A program made the position numbers and the translations under genes. From Clostridia bacterium (GTDB lineage Bacteria; Bacillota; Clostridia; Oscillospirales; Acutalibacteraceae), in contig JAUNQL010000002.1 in assembly GCA_030536195.1 (NCBI GenBank), positions 1 to 16,425 of the forward strand: DNA of 16,425 nucleotides. The letters run 5' to 3'. The notes under the pieces were generated by a model. That model saw only the letters and a program-made list of their open reading frames with translations, was not told where the DNA came from and ran no database searches. Below, piece by piece: positions 6,645-11,861 of this stretch. The stretch's first letter is position 1, and the number at the start of each line of letters is the position of its first letter.

Positions 6645-6974
6645 ATGGCAGAAGAGAAAAAGACGCCTAAAGCTTCAAAACCTGAAAAGAAAGTCGAAAA
6701 GAAGTCAGCTGAGAAAAAGCCAAACGTATTTGGCAAAATCAAGCAGTTCTTCAAAGATGTAAAGGGCGAGACTAAAAAGATCGTCTGGAACACATGGCCA
6801 AACACAGTTAAGGACACTGGTGTTGTTCTTATGGTAACAGTAATTATTGGTGCTGGTGTTTGGATCAGTGACGTAGTATTCCGCCAGCTTATCGAGCTCA
6901 TCTACAACCTTGCTGGTCAAGGTGGAGCAGAGAGCGCAATGATAATGCTTCAGAACCTCACAACATTGTTATAA
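6645..6974 (+). CDS. secE: protein translocase subunit SecE
   Basis: A 109-residue SecE of the short single-helix type. Residues 1-30 are a Lys/Glu/Pro-rich cytosolic tail. An amphipathic segment (KIKQFFKDVKGETKKIVWNT, 31-50) carries the conserved basic stretch that runs into the Trp-containing hinge. One membrane helix spans about 58-79 (VVLMVTVIIGAGVWISDVVF within it). SecE clamps SecY in the SecYEG preprotein channel. The C-terminal 25 residues after the helix are slightly longer than in minimal SecE proteins. Its AAGGAG ribosome binding site fills the short gap after rpmG. nusG begins 15 bases downstream, which is the near-universal secE-nusG order. Confidence 0.93.
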   Translation: MAEEKKTPKASKPEKKVEKKSAEKKPNVFGKIKQFFKDVKGETKKIVWNTWPNTVKDTGVVLMVTVIIGAGVWISDVVFRQLIELIYNLAGQGGAESAMIMLQNLTTLL

Positions 6975-6989
6975 TTGGAGGACTTCTAA

Positions 6990-7547
6990 ATGGCAGGAAT
7001 TTCTAAGTGGTATGTTATTCACACCTATTCAGGTTATGAGAATAAGGTAAAGGACAACATCGAGAAGGTCGTTGCCAACCGTGGCATGCAAGACCAGATC
7101 CTTGAGGTCAAAGTTCCAACCGAAATCGCAACCGAGATTAAGGAAAACGGTGAGACTAAAGAAGTCGAGCGCAAGCTTATGCCTGGCTATGTACTTGTTA
7201 AGCTCACAGTTACCGAGGTTAAGGACGAACTCACAATGTCTGATGACGCTTGGTATGTAATCCGCAACACTCGTGGTGTTACAGGTTTCGTTGGCCCAGA
7301 GAGCAAACCGGTTCCACTTACAGATGCCGAAGTTGCTTCTCTTGGAGTAGAAAAGAGAGTTGTAGAAGTTAACTACAACGTTGGCGATCTCGTTAATATC
7401 GTTGATGGTCCACTTGCTGACTACTCAGGTATTGTTGACGAGCTCGACGTGGACAAGAACTATGTACTTGTTCGTATTTCAATGTTCGGCAGAGAAATCC
7501 CTACTGAGTTTGAACTCAATCAGGTAGAACTCGCCGTAGAAAACTAA
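6990..7547 (+). CDS. nusG: transcription termination/antitermination factor NusG
   Basis: A 185-residue NusG of normal length. The NGN domain (about 5-112) begins KWYVIHTYSGYENKV and includes MPGYVLVKL (64-72) and WYVIRNTRGVTGFVG (88-102); it binds the RNA polymerase clamp. The KOW domain (about 128-183) carries VGDLVNIVDGPLADYSGIV and FGREIPTEFELNQVEL. NusG acts on elongation and pausing and links transcription to translation or Rho. It follows secE behind a GGAGG site. rplK follows after a 124-base structured leader, with no terminator and no evident promoter between them, so read-through into rplK-rplA is likely. Confidence 0.95.
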   Translation: MAGISKWYVIHTYSGYENKVKDNIEKVVANRGMQDQILEVKVPTEIATEIKENGETKEVERKLMPGYVLVKLTVTEVKDELTMSDDAWYVIRNTRGVTGFVGPESKPVPLTDAEVASLGVEKRVVEVNYNVGDLVNIVDGPLADYSGIVDELDVDKNYVLVRISMFGREIPTEFELNQVELAVEN

Positions 7548-7560
7548 TTTTATTTTAATT

Positions 7561-7648
7561 TGGTAATTAGTGCGATTTAGCACTTTGATTACGAGGACCT
7601 TTTGGTTCTCAGTGGGAGGAACGCAAAACGCGTTCCGCCAATTACCAC
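7561..7648 (+). promoter_or_regulatory. L1-binding translational operator in the rplK leader
   Basis: GTGG (7612-7615) pairs with CCAC (7645-7648). Inside it, GGAACGC (7618-7624) pairs with GCGTTCC (7630-7636) around an AAAAC loop. This leaves an asymmetric internal loop of GA against GCCAATTA. The layout mirrors the L1-stalk site of 23S rRNA (GTGGGAGG on one side, TACCAC on the other). Upstream hairpins are AGTGC/GCACT (7569-7584) and GAGGACC/GGTTCTC with one G-T pair (7593-7610). TGGTAATT (7561-7568) can pair with AATTACCA (7640-7647), which would disrupt the L1 helix. L1 repression of the L11-L1 operon is known in other bacteria; here it is inferred from the sequence. Confidence 0.75.
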
Positions 7649-7671
7649 AATATTTAAGGAGTGAAAACACA

Positions 7672-8097
7672 ATGGCTCAGAAAATTAAAGGTTTTATTAA
7701 ACTTCAAATCCCAGCCGGACAGGCAACACCTGCACCACCTGTAGGTCCTGCACTTGGTCAGTATGGTGTTAACATCATGGCTTTCACAAAGGATTTTAAT
7801 GAGCGCACAAAGAACGACATGGGTCTTATTATCCCAGTTGTAATCACAGTTTACGCAGACAGCAGCTTTACATTCATCACAAAGACTCCTCCTGCAGCAG
7901 TTCTTATTAAGAAGGCTTGCGGCATCCAGAAGGCTTCTGGTGAACCTAACAAGAATAAGGTTGCAACAATCACAAAAGAACAGTGCCAGAAGATCGCAGA
8001 GCAGAAGATGCCTGACCTTAACGCATCTTCTATCGAATCAGCTACATCCATGATTATGGGTACAGCTCGTTCAATGGGCATTACTGTTGTTGATTAA
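7672..8097 (+). CDS. rplK: 50S ribosomal protein L11
   Basis: A 141-residue L11, the usual bacterial length, beginning MAQKIKGFIKLQIPAGQATP. The ATG at 7672 has AAGGAG at 7656-7661. An in-frame ATG at 7570 would add 34 residues unlike any L11 and would run through the structured leader, so it was rejected. The N-terminal domain (about 1-70, PPVGPALGQYGVNIMAF) binds thiostrepton-class drugs and elongation factors. The C-terminal domain (about 75-141, with the TARSMGI motif) binds the GTPase-associated region of 23S rRNA. It is followed by rplA after 22 bases; the pair is a classic operon under L1 control. Confidence 0.96.
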   Translation: MAQKIKGFIKLQIPAGQATPAPPVGPALGQYGVNIMAFTKDFNERTKNDMGLIIPVVITVYADSSFTFITKTPPAAVLIKKACGIQKASGEPNKNKVATITKEQCQKIAEQKMPDLNASSIESATSMIMGTARSMGITVVD

Positions 8098-8119
8098 GCT
8101 TGTTAGGAGGTAAAGAGTA

Positions 8120-8830
8120 ATGAAACATGGTAAGAAATATGTCGAGGCTGCAAAGCTCGTCGACAGAACTATAGCATATGATCCAAAGGAAGCACTTGAC
8201 CTCGCTGTAAAGACATCAACAGCTAAGTTCGATGAGACAATCGAAGCTCATATCCGTCTTGGCGTTGACTCACGTCACGCTGATCAGCAGGTTCGTGGTG
8301 CTGTTATCCTTCCAAACGGTACAGGTAAGACAGTTCGCGTTGCAGTATTTGCAAAGGGCGACGCTGCTAAGGCAGCTGAGGCAGCTGGCGCTGACGTAGT
8401 TGGTGCTGAAGACCTCGTTGAGCGTATCCAGAAGGAAAACTTCCTTGACTTTGACGTAGCTATCGCAGCTCCTGACTGCATGGGTCTCGTTGGTCGTCTT
8501 GGTAAGGTTCTTGGTCCTCGTGGCCTTATGCCTTCACCAAAGGCTGGTACAGTAACACCTGATACAGCTAAGGCTGTAGAGGAAGCTAAGGCTGGTAAGA
8601 TCGAGTATCGTCTCGACAAGACAAACATCATCCACTGCCCAATCGGTAAGGCTTCATTCGGCGCTGACAAGCTCCTTGAGAACCTTGACGCACTTATGGA
8701 TGCTGTTGTTAAGGCTAAGCCAGCAGCACTTAAGGGCCAGTACATTAAGTCATGCTCAGTAGCATCAACAATGGGTCCTGGTGTTAAATTCGCAGCTTCT
8801 AAGTACCTTGTTGCTCCAGCTGAGAAATAA
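8120..8830 (+). CDS. rplA: 50S ribosomal protein L1
   Basis: A 236-residue L1 of normal length. It forms the mobile stalk at the E site that moves deacylated tRNA out, and in many bacteria represses its own L11-L1 mRNA. The signature VGRLGKVLGPRGLMPSPKAG is at 114-133. Domain I is made from both termini (about 1-68 and 160-236), and domain II lies between them, including the Ala-rich GDAAKAAEAAGADVVGAEDL. FDETIEAHIRLGVD near 38-51 and KSCSVASTMGPGVKF near 211-225 are the conserved RNA-contact strands. AGGAGG stands just before the ATG. No obvious terminator separates it from the rplJ promoter 12 bases downstream. Confidence 0.96.
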   Translation: MKHGKKYVEAAKLVDRTIAYDPKEALDLAVKTSTAKFDETIEAHIRLGVDSRHADQQVRGAVILPNGTGKTVRVAVFAKGDAAKAAEAAGADVVGAEDLVERIQKENFLDFDVAIAAPDCMGLVGRLGKVLGPRGLMPSPKAGTVTPDTAKAVEEAKAGKIEYRLDKTNIIHCPIGKASFGADKLLENLDALMDAVVKAKPAALKGQYIKSCSVASTMGPGVKFAASKYLVAPAEK

Positions 8831-8842
8831 GCAAATTCGTAC

Positions 8843-8871
8843 TTGACATGGGATTTCCCGTGTGTTAGTAT
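8843..8871 (+). promoter_or_regulatory. promoter of rplJ-rplL
   Basis: A consensus -35 TTGACA (8843-8848), a 17-nt spacer and -10 TAGTAT (8866-8871). This is the best promoter in the window. It would start transcription at about 8877-8880, at the first hairpin of the L10 leader. Confidence 0.85.
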
Positions 8872-8876
8872 ATTCG

Positions 8877-9010
8877 TGCTGTCCACCTAAGACAGCAGGT
8901 GTCAAAATGACGTAACAGGCAACTTGCCTTACCTGCCGAGGAACGACGCTTAACTAAACATATTATGTTTGTTATGCCCTTCCTTAGGTAGCTAAGGAAG
9001 GGCTTTTAAT
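8877..9010 (+). promoter_or_regulatory. ribosomal protein L10 leader RNA
   Basis: The stretch matches the L10 leader family: a GACAGCAGGT strand at 8891-8900 and CCTGCCGAGGAACG downstream. GCAGGT (8895-8900) can pair with ACCTGC (8931-8936), enclosing two small hairpins (GTCA/TGAC and AGGCA/TGCCT). A first hairpin CTGTC/GACAG (8879-8895) and TAAC-AAACAT/ATGTTT-GTTA at about 8951-8974 flank this core. A terminator closes the leader. In Bacillus subtilis the L10-L12 complex binds such a leader and drives attenuation of rplJ-rplL. The loop CACCTAA of the first hairpin is complementary to the terminator's left arm. Confidence 0.85.
8976..9007 (+). terminator. attenuator terminator in the L10 leader
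   Basis: A perfect 12-bp stem (GCCCTTCCTTAG at 8976-8987 with CTAAGGAAGGGC at 8992-9003) around GTAG is followed by TTTT. It lies between the promoter and the rplJ start, where a full terminator would be useless unless conditional. Confidence 0.85.
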
Positions 9011-9030
9011 ATTCATAGGAGGTGAATATT

Positions 9031-9675
9031 TTGGCAAGCGCAATCGTTCTTGAATCAAAGAAGCAAGCCGTTGCAGCCCTCGCTGAAGAGCTTAAGGGTG
9101 CATGCGCCGGCGTACTCGTTGAATACAGCGGTGTTACAGTTGCAGACGATACAGCTCTTCGTGCAGAGCTCCGCAAGGATGAGGTTAATTACAAGGTAGT
9201 TAAGAACTCTATCCTCAAGAGAGCAGCAGCAGAGGCTGGTCTTGAAGGTCTTGACGATGTTCTTAACGGAACAACAGCTCTCGCACTTAGCGTAGAGGAT
9301 CCAGTTGCTCCAGCAAGAATTTTGAAGAAGTTCGCTGATGGTCACAAGGACTTCAACATCAAGGCAGGTTTCATGGATGGTGCAGTAGTAGACCTTGATA
9401 CAATCAACAGTCTCGCAACACTCCCATCAAAGGATATCCTTCTTGCAACAGTATGCAACGCATTCAATGCTCCTATCGCAGCATTTGCTCGTGTTATTCA
9501 GGCAGTTGTTGATAAGAGTGGTGAAGAGGTTCCAGCTAAGGAAGAAGCTCCTGCAGCTGAGGAAGCTCCTGCAGAGGAGCCAGCAGTAGAGGCTGAGGCT
9601 CCTGCAGAGGAAGCTCCAGTAGCTGAAGAAGCTGCACCAGCAGCTGAGGAGGAGGCTCCTGCAGCCGCAGAATAA
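9031..9675 (+). CDS. rplJ: 50S ribosomal protein L10 with acidic C-terminal tail
   Basis: A 214-residue L10 that anchors the L12 dimers to the 50S subunit. I chose the TTG at 9031: it gives MASAIVLESKKQ, a normal L10 start, with AGGAGGTG at 9017-9024 ideally spaced. A GTG at 9022 lies inside that ribosome binding site and is unlikely. The rRNA-binding domain (about 1-130) includes VEYSGVTVADDTALRAELR and YKVVKNSILKRAA. The L12-binding helix follows at about 132-162. Residues about 165-214 are an extra tail of roughly 50 residues made almost only of Ala, Glu, Pro and Val (repeats such as EEAPA). L10 is usually 165-180 residues, so this tail accounts for the extra length. The gene is expressed from its own promoter and leader. 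Confidence 0.94.
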   Translation: MASAIVLESKKQAVAALAEELKGACAGVLVEYSGVTVADDTALRAELRKDEVNYKVVKNSILKRAAAEAGLEGLDDVLNGTTALALSVEDPVAPARILKKFADGHKDFNIKAGFMDGAVVDLDTINSLATLPSKDILLATVCNAFNAPIAAFARVIQAVVDKSGEEVPAKEEAPAAEEAPAEEPAVEAEAPAEEAPVAEEAAPAAEEEAPAAAE

Positions 9676-9786
9676 AGCCTTTCTGTGAATGGCTTTATTC
9701 GTCCGCGGTAAGTGAGAGTTTGGGCTTTAGACCAAACTCCAACCTTTAAAAAAGTGCAAAAATGCACAACGTGATTAAATCACAAC
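9670..9786 (+). other. rplJ-rplL intergenic hairpin chain
   Basis: Several inverted repeats follow each other: GAATAAAGCC/GGCTTTATTC (9670-9679 with 9691-9700, taking in the rplJ stop), GAGTTTGG/CCAAACTC (9716-9723 with 9732-9739), GTGCA/TGCAC (9754-9767) and GTGAT/ATCAC (9771-9783). CACAAC repeats at 9765-9770 and 9781-9786. None carries a U-tract of terminator quality, so they may be processing or stability structures that help give the excess of L12 over L10. The function is inferred. Confidence 0.5.
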
Positions 9787-9827
9787 AAACTAAGTAATTA
9801 ATTTCAATTTAATTGGAGGAAAATAAA

Positions 9828-10202
9828 ATGGCAGATAAAGTAGCAGCTCTTCTTGAAGAGATTAAAAAGATGTCAGTTCTTGAGCTTTCAGAGCTCGTAC
9901 ACGCAGTAGAAGAAGAATTCGGCGTATCAGCAGCTGCAGCAGTAGCAGTAGCTGGCCCAGTTGCAGCAGCAGGTGGCGCAGCAGAAGAGAAGTCAGAATT
10001 CGATCTTGAGCTTACAGAAGTAGGCGCAGAGAAGATTAAGGTAATCAAGGCTGTTCGTGAGATCACAGGTCTCGGTCTTGCAGAGGCTAAGGCTCTTGTT
10101 GACGGCGCTCCAAAGGTACTCAAGGAAGCTATGGGTAAGGACGACGCTGAGGCAGCTAAGGCTAAGCTTGAAGAAGTTGGCGCTAAGGTTACTCTTAAGT
10201 AA
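9828..10202 (+). CDS. rplL: 50S ribosomal protein L7/L12
   Basis: A 124-residue L7/L12 of normal length, the only multicopy ribosomal protein. It recruits and stimulates the translational GTPases. The N-terminal dimerisation domain (about 1-32, VAALLEEIKKMSVLELSELV) binds L10. A flexible Ala/Val/Gly hinge (about 33-55) follows. The C-terminal factor-binding domain (about 57-124) has EKIKVIKAVREITGLGLAEA and the closing VGAKVTLK. The ATG at 9828 is preceded by GGAGG at 9816-9820. An in-frame ATG at 9813 lies upstream of that site and is unlikely. It is followed directly by a terminator, not by rpoB. Confidence 0.97.
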   Translation: MADKVAALLEEIKKMSVLELSELVHAVEEEFGVSAAAAVAVAGPVAAAGGAAEEKSEFDLELTEVGAEKIKVIKAVREITGLGLAEAKALVDGAPKVLKEAMGKDDAEAAKAKLEEVGAKVTLK

Positions 10203-10224
10203 TTTAACTTACAAGAAAACAAAG

Positions 10225-10252
10225 GCTCTAGGGATTTTCCCTAGAGCTTTTT
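10225..10252 (+). terminator. terminator of the rplJ-rplL operon
   Basis: A 10-bp perfect stem (GCTCTAGGGA at 10225-10234 with TCCCTAGAGC at 10238-10247) is followed by TTTTT. Outer ACAAGAAA/TTTCTTGT sequences could extend it. It closes the ribosomal cluster. Confidence 0.9.
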
Positions 10253-10271
10253 CTTGTTTTATCGCTTTATC

Positions 10272-10300
10272 TTGTTAAAATTGCTTTAGTATGGTAAAAT
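10272..10300 (+). promoter_or_regulatory. promoter of the FAD oxidoreductase gene
   Basis: -35 TTGTTA (10272-10277), a 17-nt spacer and -10 TAAAAT (10295-10300). The ribosome binding site GAGGTGAT is at 10332-10339, before the ATG at 10344. Confidence 0.6.
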
Positions 10301-10343
10301 GTTTTTACTTTATAAACGGTAATATTATATTGAGGTGATATAA

Positions 10344-11744
10344 ATGGGAAAGAAAATTATCGTTGCTGGTGCAGGTCACGGCGGACTTACAGCTGCTGGT
10401 TTGCTTGCTGAAAAAGGATTTGATGTAACAATCTACGAGCGCGGCCAGAAGGGCAAGCTCGGTTATGACTGGACAGATATCTTTGATCCAAAGGCACTCG
10501 ACCTCGTTGGTTGCCCACGTCCTTCAGAGGACAAGTTTGAGTGGAAAGTTGACATGACTTTCTGGGGCCCAGAGACTGATCCTAATGCTAAGATCCGTCA
10601 GAGAGTTCCAAACGACCCAGAAGAGATGGAAATCAAGATGGAACGTTCAGACATCTATGATCTCCTCGTTAACTTTGCAGAGTCAAAGGGCGCTAAGATC
10701 GAGTATGGCGTAAACGTTCTTGGTCCTATCATGGACAAGGATCGCGTTGTTGGTATCAAGACTGATAAGGGCGATATCCTTGGCGATATGGTTATCGACT
10801 GCTGCGGATGTGAATCTCCAGTACGTGTTAACCTTCCTGAGTATCTTGGAATTCAGAAGCACCCACGTTGGGGCGAGAAGTTCCATGTATATCGTGCATT
10901 CTATGACCTCCCAGTTCCAATCGAGACAGTTGATGACCTCTACAAGGTAATCCTCTTCCCAGACAAGGAATCAGTAGGTATTGCTTGGATCGCATCAGAG
11001 GCTACTGAGACAGAGTCACATTCTGACCTCCTCATCGGCCACATGGATCCATTCACAGAGGCAGAGGCACTCGCTCTCGCTGAGAGATATAGAAAGACAG
11101 AGCCACAGCTCGGCACAAAGATGACTCGCGGTGGTTACTTCACACTTATCCCAGTTCGTCAGCCACTTTCAATCATGGTAGCTAACGGCTATGCTGCTCT
11201 TGGTGACTCAGCATTCATGACAGTTCCAATCATCGGTTCTGGTATCGGTAATGCTATCAAGAACTCTAAGATTTTGGCAGAAGTTATCGCAGCTGACAAG
11301 ACAGAGACATACTCAGCTGATGTACTCTGGGAGTACCAGTACAAGTACTTCAACAAGATGGGCCGTAACATTGCTCCTCTTGCACTTGCAAAGCTCGTAC
11401 TTACAAGAGTTACACAGGATGAACTCCGTTATGCTATTGATAAGGGTCTTCTTACATACCGTGAGATGACAATCACAGCTAACCACACATCAATTTGGAA
11501 GTTCTTGCACGCTGATATCAGCCTCGTTCAGAGAGGTATCGACCTTGCTAAGAACCCTGGTCTTCTCAAGAAGGTTGCTCCAGTTGTACTTGATATCGTT
11601 GAGTACTACATCGTTTCCTTCCAGATTCCTAAGAACTATAGCCTCAATGCTGTTAAGGCTTGGGCTAAGAAGTATGACCACGTATTTGAGAAGAGACTTC
11701 CAAAGAACAAGGTCGCTGAGGATAATGCTCGTTACAACGACTAA
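10344..11744 (+). CDS. FAD-dependent oxidoreductase, geranylgeranyl-reductase-like
   Basis: A 466-residue flavoprotein. The N-terminus (KIIVAGAGHGGLTAAGLL, 4-21, then DVTIYER, 27-33) is a classic FAD-binding Rossmann fold. D152-x-x-G-x-x-S-x-x-R161 and LGDSAFMTVPIIGSGIGNAI (286-305) are the second and third FAD-contact motifs of the geranylgeranyl-reductase and aromatic-hydroxylase superfamily. Unusually, the middle motif reads IDCCGCESPVR, with cysteines 153, 154 and 156 close to where the flavin should sit. Residues about 320-466 form a helical C-terminal region that I do not recognise. There is no signal peptide or clear membrane helix. The gene stands alone between its own promoter and terminator, where rpoB is often found. 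Members of the superfamily reduce isoprenoid chains or hydroxylate aromatics; the substrate here is unknown. Confidence 0.75.
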   Translation: MGKKIIVAGAGHGGLTAAGLLAEKGFDVTIYERGQKGKLGYDWTDIFDPKALDLVGCPRPSEDKFEWKVDMTFWGPETDPNAKIRQRVPNDPEEMEIKMERSDIYDLLVNFAESKGAKIEYGVNVLGPIMDKDRVVGIKTDKGDILGDMVIDCCGCESPVRVNLPEYLGIQKHPRWGEKFHVYRAFYDLPVPIETVDDLYKVILFPDKESVGIAWIASEATETESHSDLLIGHMDPFTEAEALALAERYRKTEPQLGTKMTRGGYFTLIPVRQPLSIMVANGYAALGDSAFMTVPIIGSGIGNAIKNSKILAEVIAADKTETYSADVLWEYQYKYFNKMGRNIAPLALAKLVLTRVTQDELRYAIDKGLLTYREMTITANHTSIWKFLHADISLVQRGIDLAKNPGLLKKVAPVVLDIVEYYIVSFQIPKNYSLNAVKAWAKKYDHVFEKRLPKNKVAEDNARYND

Positions 11745-11751
11745 TTTTATT

Positions 11752-11783
11752 AGAGCCCCGAGAAAATCGGGGCTCTTTTTTTG
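11752..11783 (+). terminator. terminator of the FAD oxidoreductase gene
   Basis: A 10-bp perfect GC-rich stem (AGAGCCCCGA at 11752-11761 with TCGGGGCTCT at 11767-11776), loop GAAAA, followed by a run of six T. Confidence 0.95.
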
Positions 11784-11793
11784 TCTGCGATTG

Positions 11794-11823
11794 TTTACAT
11801 TTAAAGGTATTATGTTATATAAT
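11794..11823 (+). promoter_or_regulatory. promoter of gltX-glnS-metY
   Basis: -35 TTTACA (11794-11799), an 18-nt spacer and a perfect -10 TATAAT (11818-11823). The ribosome binding site AGGAG is at 11849-11853, before the ATG at 11862. I see no T-box or other structured leader in the short space between them. Confidence 0.7.
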
Positions 11824-11861
11824 AAAATTTATATTATAAGAGCTATTTAGGAGCAAAAAGT

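Noticed and set aside
7561..7649. Cloverleaf-like fold between nusG and rplK, with an acceptor-like stem ending in ACCACA, as a possible tRNA gene
   Set aside because: There is no TTCRA in the T-loop position, no D-loop GG, and no usable anticodon arm. The L1-site explanation fits better.
7570..7671. Upstream ATG giving a longer L11
   Set aside because: The extra residues run through the structured leader, and the AAGGAG site belongs to the ATG at 7672.
8284..8886. 200-codon open frame on the minus strand opposite rplA
   Set aside because: It is opposite a certain ribosomal gene, has no ribosome binding site or recognisable domain, and reflects codon bias.
9022..9030. GTG start for rplJ
   Set aside because: It lies within the AGGAGGTG ribosome binding site. 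TTG at 9031 has proper spacing and gives a normal L10 start.
9543..9675. Repeated GCTCCTGCAG-like units as a CRISPR array or satellite
   Set aside because: The units are in frame inside rplJ and encode the Ala-Glu-Pro tail; there are no unique spacers.
9498..9767. Ser/Ala/Gly-rich minus-strand frame opposite the rplJ tail
   Set aside because: Its repetitive composition is the mirror of the Ala-Glu repeat on the plus strand.
9809..10222. 137-codon minus-strand frame opposite rplL
   Set aside because: It is low-complexity Ser/Ala sequence caused by the Ala/Glu-rich rplL codons, with no start signals.
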